From Planctomyces sp. (GTDB lineage: Bacteria > Planctomycetota > Planctomycetia > Planctomycetales > Planctomycetaceae), in assembly GCA_005778225.1 (NCBI GenBank), contig SXPC01000172.1:1-35725 (forward strand): a DNA stretch of 35,725 nt. Direction: 5' to 3'. Shown in pieces: positions 25,572-34,978 of the stretch. A program made the translations under genes and the position numbers. Under the pieces are notes generated by a model. The model made no database searches. It was not told the DNA's origin and saw only the letters and a list, made by a program, of their open reading frames with translations. Each line of letters begins with the position of its first letter. The stretch's first letter is position 1.

Positions 25572-26405
25572 ATGTCTGTTCGTATTCGAACTCTCTTCCT
25601 CAGCGACCTCCACCTCGGCTCTCGACACTGTCGAGCCGACCAGTTGCTCGCATTGCTCAACCGCTTCGAACCAGAAGCCATTTACCTCGTTGGCGATGCC
25701 ATCGATGGACGCGAACTGACGCACCGCTGGCGCTGGCCCGAGGTCTACAATCAGATCCTCGCCCGCTTCTCCGAACTCAAAGATCGCGGCACCGAACTCT
25801 TCTACACCCCTGGCAACCACGACGAATTCATGCGTCACCTGCTGGCCCATGTCCCTGCGAAGTTCCTCACCAGCTCGATCAAAATCGCCCCCGAATTCGT
25901 TCACATCACCGCCGACGGCAAACGCCTCCTCGTCATCCACGGCGACCAGTTCGACAACCACGAATGCCACTGCGGCCTCGTCTCCAAGCTGACTGCGTTC
26001 ATCTACGACAAACTCCTCCACGCCGACCGCTGGCTCCGCTGGACCGGGTACTCATCGTCCCGTTACGACAACACCCTCTCCAGCTGGCTCAAAAAACGCC
26101 TGGGCAAACTCCAGCTCTTCTTCAATGAATACAAAGAGAAGCTCTCCGCTCACGCCATCTCACGCCAGATGGACGGCATCCTCTGCGGCCACATCCACCA
26201 GCCGATGCTCGACACCACCGGCAAAACCGCCTACTTCAACACCGGCGACTGGCTCGAACACTGCTCCGCCATCATCGAAGAAGACAACGGCCACCTCAAA
26301 CTCATCTTCTCCGACGACCTCTCCAACTACCCCGACGACGACCAGTTCCACCCCGCCCGCAACGCCACCATGTCTCCCACCAAACCCGACTTCGAAGCCG
26401 TATAA
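25572..26405 (+). CDS. Calcineurin-type phosphoesterase, PlcP/LpxH family
   Basis: From ATG 25572 the protein is 277 residues; an in-frame ATG at 25521 is possible. The five metal motifs are SDLHLGSRH (D12, H14), VGDAID (D42), GNHDEF (81-86), IHGDQFD (123-129) and GHIHQP (206-211). YFNTGDWLEH near 221-230 is close to the ending of PlcP-like and LpxH-like proteins. LpxH cuts UDP-diacylglucosamine in lipid A synthesis, while PlcP, described in Sinorhizobium, cuts phospholipids to diacylglycerol under phosphate limitation. The neighbours btaA and btaB use diacylglycerol, so I favour PlcP, but this is inference from context. The next plus-strand gene, btaA, follows after a minus-strand gene. Confidence 0.9.
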   Translation: MSVRIRTLFLSDLHLGSRHCRADQLLALLNRFEPEAIYLVGDAIDGRELTHRWRWPEVYNQILARFSELKDRGTELFYTPGNHDEFMRHLLAHVPAKFLTSSIKIAPEFVHITADGKRLLVIHGDQFDNHECHCGLVSKLTAFIYDKLLHADRWLRWTGYSSSRYDNTLSSWLKKRLGKLQLFFNEYKEKLSAHAISRQMDGILCGHIHQPMLDTTGKTAYFNTGDWLEHCSAIIEEDNGHLKLIFSDDLSNYPDDDQFHPARNATMSPTKPDFEAV

Positions 26406-26429
26406 ATCACCCCATCACTCGTTGCACAA

Positions 26430-27038
26430 CTATTTCACGCCAGTGTTTTGCAGAGCAGTGGGGCATTTCAGTCTCCAGCCCAAGAGTGAATGGGACCGCC
26501 ATTCTTCCGGATCATCGACAGACTCCACAACATCGAATGTCGTGGAATCAATGCGTTGAAGTTTGCGAATCATTCCAAAGTGCGATCGTAAAGCAAACAC
26601 ATCGCCATCTTCATAGAATGTTCCCGTCTCCGCCAATTCGAGAATTCCTGCCTCGCTTTGATTTCGATTCCAGTATTTCATCAGAAGGTAATGACCACCT
26701 CGATGCAATGTGAGGACAGAGTTTTCGATACCATTAGTACCTCTCAATGTCATCAGTCGAGTAAACGCTGAGGTTCTCCACCAGTCGATAGTCAATCGCG
26801 GAAGTACGATGAAGAAATAGACTGTACCTAGGTCAAGTAGCCATACGAGAGGGATAAGCCAGCTCGAAGCCCCTGCCACGATCACCCAACAGGTCAACAA
26901 CACCGGCCCGACGAGGGGAATCAATACCGCAGACGAATAACGGCCCGTTAGCCATTTCGTCATTCGTGACGCAACAAGCGTCAATAAGCTGACGACAGGA
27001 AAGATCAAACCAGTTATCAGAAGTACTTGCTCAAGCAT
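26430..27038 (-). CDS. Membrane protein of unknown function
   Basis: The 202-residue protein starts at ATG 27038. The N-terminal 90 residues hold about three membrane helices: VLLITGLIFPVVSLLTLVAS, AVLIPLVGPVLLTCWVIVAG and WLIPLVWLLDLGTVYFFIVL. The C-terminal 110 residues are soluble, with RGTNGIENSVLTLHRGGHYL and ETGTFYEDGDVFALRSHFG. I recognise no family. Base composition is more AT-rich and less C-skewed than its neighbours, and the gene faces the other way from the flanking lipid genes. It may be a later insertion. No Shine-Dalgarno sequence is clear. Confidence 0.75.
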   Translation of the reverse strand: MLEQVLLITGLIFPVVSLLTLVASRMTKWLTGRYSSAVLIPLVGPVLLTCWVIVAGASSWLIPLVWLLDLGTVYFFIVLPRLTIDWWRTSAFTRLMTLRGTNGIENSVLTLHRGGHYLLMKYWNRNQSEAGILELAETGTFYEDGDVFALRSHFGMIRKLQRIDSTTFDVVESVDDPEEWRSHSLLGWRLKCPTALQNTGVK

Positions 27039-27411
27039 CGTAGACTTGGCCCCGCTAAAGAGACTGTCATTCTAAACATCAGTTTCCCGCAGTACTATTG
27101 CACTTCATCCCTTCTGAGGTCTGGGTGCCACTGGCTCCGCCAGTGCTCTCCGACTCCCAAATGCAGCGATCTCCCCCGCAATCTCCCCCCGCCTTTCCCA
27201 ATCCTCACACACCCGCACATCCGATCACCCCACCTTCCCGGATTGATCCTTTCCAAACCGAAACCGCTGTTGTAACATTACCGGCGTGTGTTGCGGCCGC
27301 GCGTCGCCCATGCTGACCAGCGACGAACAGCCCGACCAGGGAGGTCGACGGGACTTCGAGTTCACCCGGTGGTCAGTTACCCCTTTCTAAAGCTCAAAGG
27401 TCGACTGGTTC
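27039..27411 (+). other. Gene-free region upstream of btaA with a GGTGCCACTGGC hairpin repeat
   Basis: At 27121-27147, CTGGGTGCCACTGGCTCCGC then CAGTGCT forms a stem CACTGGC/GCCAGTG with a tiny loop. It is the same GGGTG-CCACTG-type element that appears reversed at 35459-35490. The remaining sequence is C-rich and holds no gene. A single CTGTCAT at 27064 is a lone half of a Pho-box, not a site. Confidence 0.6.
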
Positions 27412-28701
<1,290 letters not shown>

Positions 28702-28703
28702 TC

Positions 28704-28795
28704 GTCCCTTCTCCCCCGGGGAGCGATTTTCTGTCCCTTCTCCCTCGGGGAGAAGGTGGCGGCGTTTCGCCGACGGATGAGGGAACTCTGCGAAT
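28704..28795 (+). repeat. CCCTTCTCCCCCGGG...GGATGAGGG repeat, copy 2 with duplicated left arm
   Basis: The left half, TCCCTTCTCCCCCGGGGAGC at 28705, is followed after 13 bases by a second, complete element from 28734 (CCCTTCTCCCTCGGGGAGAA, then GGTGGCGGCGTTTCGCCGAC). It ends with GGATGAGGG and CTCTGCGAATTTCG. The tail is shared with copy 3 at 29751, so the two flank btaB as direct repeats about 1.05 kb apart. 28931-28975 holds a CTCCGCGACCTCTGC arm like the one at 11211. Confidence 0.85.
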
Positions 28796-28997
28796 TTCGA
28801 ATAACCACGATCTACGTAGCACCAAATGGACATTCGAAGGTGATTCGACTTTCAATGAGCAGTTGGTGCGGTTCGCAAAGCCTCACTAGCACCCTACACC
28901 AAATCAATTTCTACAGACTCTTTTCAACTCCGCGACCTCTGCTCCCTTCAGCGTTCTCTGCGTTCCAACCTCTTCCTCCGACGAATTACGATCTCCC

Positions 28998-29741
28998 ATG
29001 GCCCAAGCCTCCTCCGAACCCGGTTCGCTCAAGACACTCTGGCACATCGCGGCCCATCGTGTCAAAGGGGATAGCCACGAAGAGCGCCTCGAAAGCTTTT
29101 ACAAAGGGCAGGCCTCCTGGTACGACTCGTACCGCAAGAAACTGCTCCACGGCCGCAAAGAGATGTTCTCCTCTCTTCCGGTCAACGATGGCGACACCTG
29201 GATCGACCTCGGGGCAGGGACCGGCGAGAACGCCGAACACCTCAAAGACAAGCTCCCTCGCTTCAAGCAGATCTATCAGGTCGACCTCTGCAAACCACTG
29301 CTGGAAGTCGCCTCTAAACGCATCGAAGCCAACAACTGGACCAACGTCAAACCGGTCCACCACGACGCAACGACATTCATCCCTCCCGAAGGGCAGGTCG
29401 ATCTCGTCACGTTCTCTTACTCACTGACCATGATCCCCGACTGGTTCGCCGCCATCGATCACGCCTACAACCTCCTCAAACCGGGCGGAACCCTCGGCGT
29501 CGTCGACTTCTATGTCTCTCGCAAATACCCCGCCGAAGGCATGACCAAACACAGCTGGTCCACTCGCACCTTCTGGTCCACCTTCTTCGCCTTCGACAAC
29601 GTCTTCCTCACCGGCGAACACCTGCCCTACATCGCCAAGAAGTTCAAGATCGAAAAACTCCACGAAGGCCGCGGCAAAGTCCCCTTCATGCCTTTCTTCC
29701 GCTCCCCCCACTACTGGATCATCGCCAAGAAACCAGCATAG
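28998..29741 (+). CDS. btaB: BtaB, SAM-dependent N-methyltransferase for betaine lipid
   Basis: The 247-residue protein is a class I methyltransferase with SAM motif [17 protein letters not shown] (67-82), the acidic residue of motif II in [15 protein letters not shown], and [19 protein letters not shown]. The next-door BtaA makes the substrate diacylglyceryl-homoserine, and BtaB methylates it three times to DGTS. In Rhodobacter btaA and btaB are adjacent separate genes, as here. [16 protein letters not shown] and the C-terminal [11 protein letters not shown] match the BtaB type of methyltransferases. The start ATG 28998 has no visible Shine-Dalgarno sequence. Repeats flank the gene on both sides. 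Methyltransferase is certain; BtaB rests on context plus family resemblance. Confidence 0.9.
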   Translation: MAQASSEPGSLKTLWHIAAHRVKGDSHEERLESFYKGQASWYDSYRKKLLHGRKEMFSSLPVNDGDTWIDLGAGTGENAEHLKDKLPRFKQIYQVDLCKPLLEVASKRIEANNWTNVKPVHHDATTFIPPEGQVDLVTFSYSLTMIPDWFAAIDHAYNLLKPGGTLGVVDFYVSRKYPAEGMTKHSWSTRTFWSTFFAFDNVFLTGEHLPYIAKKFKIEKLHEGRGKVPFMPFFRSPHYWIIAKKPA

Positions 29742-29750
29742 TTTGTTTTG

Positions 29751-29847
29751 ATCCTTCTCCCCCGGGAAAAGGTGGCGGCACATCACCTCTGGTGATCAAT
29801 CGAAACAGTGCCGACGGATGAGGGACCTCTGCGAATTTCAATCAACC
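29751..29847 (+). repeat. CCCTTCTCCCCCGGG...GGATGAGGG repeat, copy 3 with internal insertion
   Basis: TCCTTCTCCCCCGGGAAAAG then GTGGCGGCA is followed by about 29 extra bases, containing ATCACC-TCT-GGTGAT, before GCCGACGGATGAGGG and CTCTGCGAATTTCA. The insertion splits the right half compared with copy 2. It lies between btaB and the glycosyltransferase gene. Confidence 0.8.
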
Positions 29848-29865
29848 ATCAACATCGTTTTCCCC

Positions 29866-29907
29866 TCCGGCTAATTTCCAATTCCTAATTCCCAATTCCC
29901 ATCCCCC
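29866..29907 (+). repeat. 14-base-unit leader element before the glycosyltransferase
   Basis: TCCGGCT (29866-29872) is followed by two 14-base units, AATTTCCAATTCCT and AATTCCCAATTCCC, then ATCCCCC and the ATG. Head and unit length match the array in front of argC. No Shine-Dalgarno sequence is left. Confidence 0.8.
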
Positions 29908-31023
29908 ATGGCAACGATCTTCATGAGCATGTCCGGTGAGGGAAGGGGACATGCCACCCGCATGTGTTCACTCACCGAAGGTCTCAAGCAGGATCACCGC
30001 ATCGTCCTCTTCGCTCCCGCGGACGCCTATGCTTTCCTCGCTCCGCTCTATGTCGATGATCCCCAGGTCCAGGTCGTTGAACTCCCGGGCTTGATCTTTC
30101 ATTACGTCCAGGGCAAGCTCGCTGTTCTGACCTCGATCTACGAAGGCTTTCGCTACCTGCGCGAGACCCTCGACCCGCTCGTCGATCTGCTCTGCGAATG
30201 GATCGAACGCGAACGCCCCAGCCTGATCGTGACCGACTTCGACCCCGCTCTCCCTCGCGCCGCGATGCGCATGGGTGTCCCGTTCATCAGCTTCACCCAC
30301 CAGCACTTCCTCCTCGCCAACGACCTCTCCTTCCTCCCGCTCGATCTCAAGATCCACGCCTGGACCATGAGCTTCGGAGTCGCTGCTCATTATCGTGGCC
30401 AGTTCCTGACGATCGTCTCCTCGTTCTTCAAAGCTGACCTGCGCAAAGGCTATGAGGAGACCATTCAGGTCGGCCCGATGATCCGCCCCGACATCCGCAG
30501 CGCCGTCGTGACGGAAGGCGACTACTTCCTCTCTTACCTTCGTAAGAAGACTCCTGACTCCGTCGTCAAAGAGATCGTCAAGACCGGCCAACGGGTCCGC
30601 ATCTACGGCATCGGCGAACGAGAACCGGTCGGTAACGTGACGTTTCATGCCGTTAACCCTCAGAGCTTCGCACGCGATCTTGCTGGCACGAAAGCGATCC
30701 TCTGCGCAGCCGGCAATCAGCTCCTTGGCGAATCGGTCTTCCTTGGCAAGCCAGTCTTCGCGATGCCAGAAGCCGCTCACCATGAGCAGCAGATCAACTC
30801 GCAATTCCTCCGGCGGATGGGCTGCGGCGACTTCGTAACGCTCGAACGCTTTCGTGCTGAACAGTTCTTACGCTTTGTCGAGAACCTTGGCGAATACCGC
30901 CGTGTCATCGAGTCAACCTATCGTGGACGCGAGGGAACCGGCGACGTCGTGCAGATCATCAAGACCTGCCTGAATTCTGAAACGCTCGCCACTGCTCCGG
31001 CGCGTCAACTTGTGGGTGGATGA
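29908..31023 (+). CDS. MurG/UGT-type glycosyltransferase in the lipid cluster
   Basis: The 371-residue protein has two Rossmann-like halves typical of GT-B enzymes. The N-terminus IFMSMSGEGRGHATRMCSLT contains the G-E-G-x-G-H-A-x-R acceptor-side loop, as in GT28/UGT-like proteins. RPSLIVTDFDPALPRAAMRM and GVPFISFTHQHFLL follow. The donor-side half has AILCAAGNQLLGESVFLGKP, VFAMPEAAHHEQQINSQFLR and RMGCGDF, the nucleotide-sugar region. Its place downstream of btaA and btaB suggests a glycolipid product on diacylglycerol, analogous to the Agt glycosyltransferase found with plcP in other bacteria, but Agt is of another family, so this is inference. No signal peptide; expected on the cytoplasmic face. 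Confidence 0.88.
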   Translation: MATIFMSMSGEGRGHATRMCSLTEGLKQDHRIVLFAPADAYAFLAPLYVDDPQVQVVELPGLIFHYVQGKLAVLTSIYEGFRYLRETLDPLVDLLCEWIERERPSLIVTDFDPALPRAAMRMGVPFISFTHQHFLLANDLSFLPLDLKIHAWTMSFGVAAHYRGQFLTIVSSFFKADLRKGYEETIQVGPMIRPDIRSAVVTEGDYFLSYLRKKTPDSVVKEIVKTGQRVRIYGIGEREPVGNVTFHAVNPQSFARDLAGTKAILCAAGNQLLGESVFLGKPVFAMPEAAHHEQQINSQFLRRMGCGDFVTLERFRAEQFLRFVENLGEYRRVIESTYRGREGTGDVVQIIKTCLNSETLATAPARQLVGG

Positions 31024-31245
31024 AGTTTTCATCAATTCCGTCAAGATTTGGCGGTTTCCTCTTCATCCGGTTTTCTTCACGCCTCTATTATTCTTAAAGA
31101 GTTCTCCCTCATCGGGTTCTGAAGACTCCTCTTGTCAATCAGCAACTCGGCTGGTTAGATTCATCGGATCGACTGGCTGGGCTCGCGCTGAGAGTCCAGC
31201 CCGAACTTCAGCAGGGCACACATTCTTTTCTCCTCAGGAAGGTTT

Positions 31246-31902
31246 ATGGCCAAGACGCTCAAGACACACCGGCACCCCGAGGACCACGTCGATCTCGACT
31301 ACGGGATGACGGGGGATATCCTCACTCGTCCGACGCTGGTGCTCAATCGCAGCTGGCAGCCTGTTCGGATCGCCTCCGCGGCCCGCTGCATGATCATGCT
31401 CTGGAACGGCACCGTCAAAGTCGTCGACCCCGAGAGCTTCCAGCTCTATGACTGGCACGACTGGTCGAAGCTCCAACCACGCGATGGCCAGGCCACAATC
31501 CGCACGGTGCAGACCGCGCTCGTGGTCCCCGAAGTCGTCGTGCTGCAGGAGTACGATAAGATCCCCGTCAAGATGGTGACCTTCAGCCGTCGCAATCTGT
31601 TCCGACGCGATCATTACCAATGCCAGTATTGCGGCAAAAAGCCCAAGACCACGGACCTTACGATCGACCACATCACTCCCCGCTCCAAGGGAGGCACGTC
31701 GACCTGGGAAAACTGCGTCCTGGCCTGTATTCGCTGCAATACAAGAAAGGGCAGCAAGACCCCCGAAGAATCCGGCCTCAAGCTCAAACGCACCCCAATA
31801 CGCCCGACTTGGACTAGACTGTTCGCTCCGCCCCAAAACCGGATCAGCAGCTGGTCAAAGTTCATCAGCGAAGCCTACTGGAACGTCGAGCTGCAAGAAT
31901 GA
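31246..31902 (+). CDS. HNH endonuclease family protein
   Basis: The 218-residue protein starts at ATG 31246 behind GGAAGG. The C-terminal half is an HNH domain: CQYCGKKPK (Cys126, Cys129) and [13 protein letters not shown] with Asp141-His142 of the catalytic site, then [19 protein letters not shown] with Asn156 and Cys161/Cys164. The four Cys hold a structural zinc. The N-terminal 110 residues ([27 protein letters not shown]) have no recognised fold, but stand-alone HNH proteins with this architecture are common in bacteria. The gene is followed by a strong terminator. A nuclease function on DNA is expected; target and role are unknown. Confidence 0.9.
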   Translation: MAKTLKTHRHPEDHVDLDYGMTGDILTRPTLVLNRSWQPVRIASAARCMIMLWNGTVKVVDPESFQLYDWHDWSKLQPRDGQATIRTVQTALVVPEVVVLQEYDKIPVKMVTFSRRNLFRRDHYQCQYCGKKPKTTDLTIDHITPRSKGGTSTWENCVLACIRCNTRKGSKTPEESGLKLKRTPIRPTWTRLFAPPQNRISSWSKFISEAYWNVELQE

Positions 31903-31904
31903 CC

Positions 31905-31937
31905 AACGCATCGGATTTCGATCCGATGCGTTTTTTT
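31905..31937 (+). terminator. Strong rho-independent terminator after the HNH gene
   Basis: AACGCATCGGAT pairs perfectly with ATCCGATGCGTT around TTCG, followed by a T-run. The 12-base stem and TTCG tetraloop make it one of the clearest terminators in the window. It begins two bases after the stop codon. Confidence 0.95.
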
Positions 31938-31952
31938 GTTGTCATCCCCCTG

Positions 31953-31983
31953 AAGGCGAGCGGGGGTGTTAAGCCCCTGCATT
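31953..31983 (+). repeat. Dispersed palindromic repeat, AAGGCGAGCG family, copy D
   Basis: AAGGCGAGCGGGGGTGTTAA then GCCCCTGCATT. It lies 15 bases after the HNH terminator and just before the GNAT gene, exactly where base composition switches strand bias. Confidence 0.88.
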
Positions 31984-31998
31984 TTTTGTCATAACCCA

Positions 31999-32505
31999 AT
32001 GAATATCCGCCAATTCGATGAACGTGACTGGCCGCAAGTCTGGAACATCCTGGAAGGGATCTGCAGGGCGGGGGAGACGTATGTTTTTTCGCGGGAGATT
32101 ACTGAAGAGCAGGCGAAACAGATCTGGATCGAGACGCCGCAAGCGACGTTTGTGGCCGTTGATGATGATGGCCGGACGGTGCTTGGAACGTACTATCTGA
32201 AGGCGAATTTCCCGGGGCTTGGCGACCATATTGCCAATTGCGGGTATGCGGTGGCTGCGAATGCTTATGGGCGTGGGGTGGCATCGGCGATGTGTGAGCA
32301 TTCGCTGGGGCAGGCACGTCAACGTGGGTTCAAAGCGATGCAATTCAACTACGTCGTTTCGACGAACGAGCGGGCGGTTAAATTGTGGCAGCGGTTCGGT
32401 TTTCAGATCATTGGCGTGATCCCGAAAGGCTTTCGGCATGCCCGGTTGGGTAATGTCGATGTCTATCTCATGCATCAACATCTCGATGATGGCGACTCTC
32501 GCTGA
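31999..32505 (+). CDS. GNAT-family N-acetyltransferase
   Basis: From ATG 31999 the protein is 168 residues; the longer frame from 31966 would translate the repeat and is rejected. The GNAT fold shows in RQFDERDWPQVWNILEGICR at the start. The acetyl-CoA loop is NAYGRGVASAMCEHSLGQAR, the equivalent of Q/R-x-x-G-x-G/A, and ERAVKLWQRFGFQIIGVIP is the final helix-strand. It transfers acetyl from acetyl-CoA to an unknown amine, possibly an antibiotic, polyamine or amino acid. No Shine-Dalgarno sequence is visible. Codon third positions favour G and T here, unlike the C-favouring genes before it. Confidence 0.9.
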   Translation: MNIRQFDERDWPQVWNILEGICRAGETYVFSREITEEQAKQIWIETPQATFVAVDDDGRTVLGTYYLKANFPGLGDHIANCGYAVAANAYGRGVASAMCEHSLGQARQRGFKAMQFNYVVSTNERAVKLWQRFGFQIIGVIPKGFRHARLGNVDVYLMHQHLDDGDSR

Positions 32506-32586
32506 TCTTTTCATATTCGCAGACTTTGATGTTGCAGTTCCGCATAGCCACTGCGCACCATAGAGCATCCCCTCGAAATCACCTCG

Positions 32587-34875
32587 ATGCGAAAGGTTTT
32601 GCTCATGCTCTCCATGTTCGTGCGCTGCGGACTGTTCTTGATTGTCGTGACGGCCGCCTGGCTTGCTTCTCCTGGCATCGAAGCATCCGAACTGGGAACT
32701 GTCAGTGAACTCGCCCCCTTCGGACAGGTGAGGCTCGTCGATGAGATCGATGTCACTGCAGCGACCGGGATGACGGAATCGCCGCAGCATGGGAGTCGCG
32801 TTGAGGAGATTCTGGGACGCAAGACTCGTGTTGTCATTCCCAATGAGAAGGAAGCCAGCTACGTCACGTGGCGAGTCGGGAAAGGGAAGGGGCTCAAGCC
32901 GGGGGCTGCTTATGTCCTGGTGGTCGATTATCCCGAGGATGTTGATCGCAGCTGCATTGTGATCAACACGGGAAATGAAACGGCGCGTGGGTTTCATACC
33001 GGGAGTACGGTGGGGGATGCGCTGCATGCGAAGTATGTGAACGGGCTGGTGGAATCGCTGAATGTCCCGCTGTCGAAGACCTGGAAGTCCTGGACGATGA
33101 TGTTCCATCTGCATGACCGGTTCTCGGACAAGGGGCTTCTTCGAGGGCCGGAGCCTCGAACGCTCGGGCCGGAGGATGGCTTTGATGTGACGGTGATGCA
33201 GTTCTCGTCGAACAATGATCCACTCTCGGCTGGGGCCGCGGTTGGTGGGCTTCGTCTTTATGAAGTCGTTGGACAGGTCCCGAAGCAGACGATTGTGTTC
33301 CCTCCTGAGCATCTGCCGCGACGTCATCTCTTCTGGCGAGAAGAGATGGCCGATGGAGTGATTGATCGGAAGAGTCCTCAGTTGGGAATCAAGCAGCCGA
33401 TTGACTGGTATCGTTATAAGGCGGGCCAGATGCACTTCCTGGGAATGAATACCTTCAGCAAAGACCTGCTCGAGTTTGGGGCCTGTCAGCATTGGGACTC
33501 GACGGCTCATGGAGGGCATAACTGGGTTTACTTTGACGAGGCGACGAAAGGGGTCTGGGATCAGGTTGTCACGTTGATGGGGCAAGAAGGCTTTGACATC
33601 CTGCCTTACTATGAATACTCGGGCAGCAAGGGGGCACACAGCCTGGGGCATGAACGACACGCCAAGCCGCTGACGCGGGATGATGCTTACTCGCATATTT
33701 CCTGGATCGAGAATGCCAATGCCGATATCACCGAGCCGGAGGCACTCGCGGATTTCTGCAAGATGCTGGACATCACCGTCGTGAAGCCTTCTCAACGTGC
33801 GAAGTTCGTCGGAGTCTGGCTTCGTCCACGCATGCAGATGCCGGTCAGTTTCTCGGAGGGGGCGCTGGTTCGATTTGCGAAGGATAATGGTGGGGGTGTC
33901 ATCTCGCGCGAGGATCTGAAGAGGAATCCTGAACTGTATGAGAAGTACCTTGGGTGGTGGCATCTGAAGCGCCGTGACTTCCTCGTCGGGGTGCGCGACT
34001 ATTTGACGAAGGCTGGCCTTAAGGATTCGATCGTCCTTTATACAGGCTGCTCGGCTGAGCCAGGGGTCGGGTTTCCTACATGGGAAAAATTCCTGCCGAC
34101 GGATCAGCCGGAGCGCTGGGCGGAAATCTTCAAGTCGCCTCAACAGAAAGCCAGTAACGGGGAGTGGATCAAGCCGATCACGGTCAATGATATTGTGGAT
34201 CGTCAGATGTATAGCAAAGGGCTCGTCTCGGCTGGGATGAACTGGGGATCGTGGGAAGTTCAACACTGCCAGCCTGCCGATGATCCTGCGAACTACAAGC
34301 AGACCGATGGGGTGATGCTGTCGCATGCGTTCAATCGCAGTTATACGGTCGCTGACCCGAAGACGATGGAGGACTTTCGGGCCCCCTCGGGGCTGGCGAT
34401 GATTCGACATTACGCGCTCAATGAGCATATGGTCTTTGATGCCAACGATCAGCAGAAGATGAATTACTTTGTGTGTGACATGGAGCGAGCTGGCCCCTAC
34501 TGCATGATGGCTGAAGCGATCGCGATGGCGAATGGGGATCCATCGATGATTGGCTATCTGGTGGGCGCGAACTTTGGTCGCGGGTTTCCGGAGTATGTGC
34601 GCCGGTTCAATGCGAACTACCTGGCGTTGCCTGCGCTTCCGAGTGAGCGGTTGGCAGATGCATCGGATTCGAAGGACATCGTCGTGCGACGCATTCACAC
34701 AGACAAGGATGGCGACTGGCTGTTTGTGGTGAACACCTCGATGCACCCTGCGAAAGGCAAAGTCAAAGTGGGGGATGGGAAGTGGACGGAGATCGTCTCC
34801 GGCAAGCCTGATGGGAGTGAGATCGATGCGGAGCTGGAGCCGTTTGAACTGCGGAGTTATCGGATGCAGCAATGA
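32587..34875 (+). CDS. Large secreted glycosidase-like protein, family unknown
   Basis: The 762-residue protein starts with a signal peptide (MLSMFVRCGLFLIVVTAAWL, then ASPGIEA); ATG 32605 is an alternative start. Residues 60-240 look like a beta-sandwich domain (RVVIPNEKEASYVTWRVGKG, GGLRLYEVVGQVP). Residues 270-640 have TIM-barrel character with repeated ends such as GMNTFSKDLLEF, WVYFDEATKG, ILPYYEYSGSKGAH and VGVWLRPRMQMPVSF. The C-terminal 120 residues (LFVVNTSMHPAKGKV, ELEPFELRSYRM) look like the small beta-sandwich that closes many glycoside hydrolases. I cannot name the family or the catalytic residues with confidence. Polysaccharide breakdown outside the cytoplasm fits planctomycete biology. 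Confidence 0.85.
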   Translation: MRKVLLMLSMFVRCGLFLIVVTAAWLASPGIEASELGTVSELAPFGQVRLVDEIDVTAATGMTESPQHGSRVEEILGRKTRVVIPNEKEASYVTWRVGKGKGLKPGAAYVLVVDYPEDVDRSCIVINTGNETARGFHTGSTVGDALHAKYVNGLVESLNVPLSKTWKSWTMMFHLHDRFSDKGLLRGPEPRTLGPEDGFDVTVMQFSSNNDPLSAGAAVGGLRLYEVVGQVPKQTIVFPPEHLPRRHLFWREEMADGVIDRKSPQLGIKQPIDWYRYKAGQMHFLGMNTFSKDLLEFGACQHWDSTAHGGHNWVYFDEATKGVWDQVVTLMGQEGFDILPYYEYSGSKGAHSLGHERHAKPLTRDDAYSHISWIENANADITEPEALADFCKMLDITVVKPSQRAKFVGVWLRPRMQMPVSFSEGALVRFAKDNGGGVISREDLKRNPELYEKYLGWWHLKRRDFLVGVRDYLTKAGLKDSIVLYTGCSAEPGVGFPTWEKFLPTDQPERWAEIFKSPQQKASNGEWIKPITVNDIVDRQMYSKGLVSAGMNWGSWEVQHCQPADDPANYKQTDGVMLSHAFNRSYTVADPKTMEDFRAPSGLAMIRHYALNEHMVFDANDQQKMNYFVCDMERAGPYCMMAEAIAMANGDPSMIGYLVGANFGRGFPEYVRRFNANYLALPALPSERLADASDSKDIVVRRIHTDKDGDWLFVVNTSMHPAKGKVKVGDGKWTEIVSGKPDGSEIDAELEPFELRSYRMQQ

Positions 34876-34907
34876 TGGTCGCTGGGAAGCGCCAGCGGGG
34901 AAGCAAG

Positions 34908-34978
34908 AGCGGCTGAAGGGAATCGAACCCTCATCGGAAGCTTGGGAAGCTACTGTGTTGCCATTACACCACAGCCGC
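34908..34978 (-). tRNA. tRNA-Gly (anticodon CCC)
   Basis: Reading the minus strand, acceptor GCGGCTG pairs with CAGCCGC plus discriminator T. The D-stem is GTGT/ACAC with AATGGCA loop. The anticodon loop TTCCCAA gives anticodon CCC for glycine codon GGG, and the T-arm is GAGGG-TTCGATT-CCCTT. Total length is 71 bases, normal for this tRNA, and no CCA is encoded. The anticodon stem GTAGC/GCTTC has one U-U mismatch at the second pair. The gene is convergent with the glycosidase-like gene. Confidence 0.93.

Noticed and set aside
27064-27081. A CTGTCAT half-site resembling a Pho box upstream of btaA
   Set aside because: Phosphate control would suit the locus, but the second half (AACATCA) does not match, and CTGTCAT also occurs near 16443 by chance.
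31966-31998. An 11-residue N-terminal extension of the GNAT protein
   Set aside because: It would translate the AAGGCGAGCG repeat; the ATG at 31999 gives the normal GNAT N-terminus.
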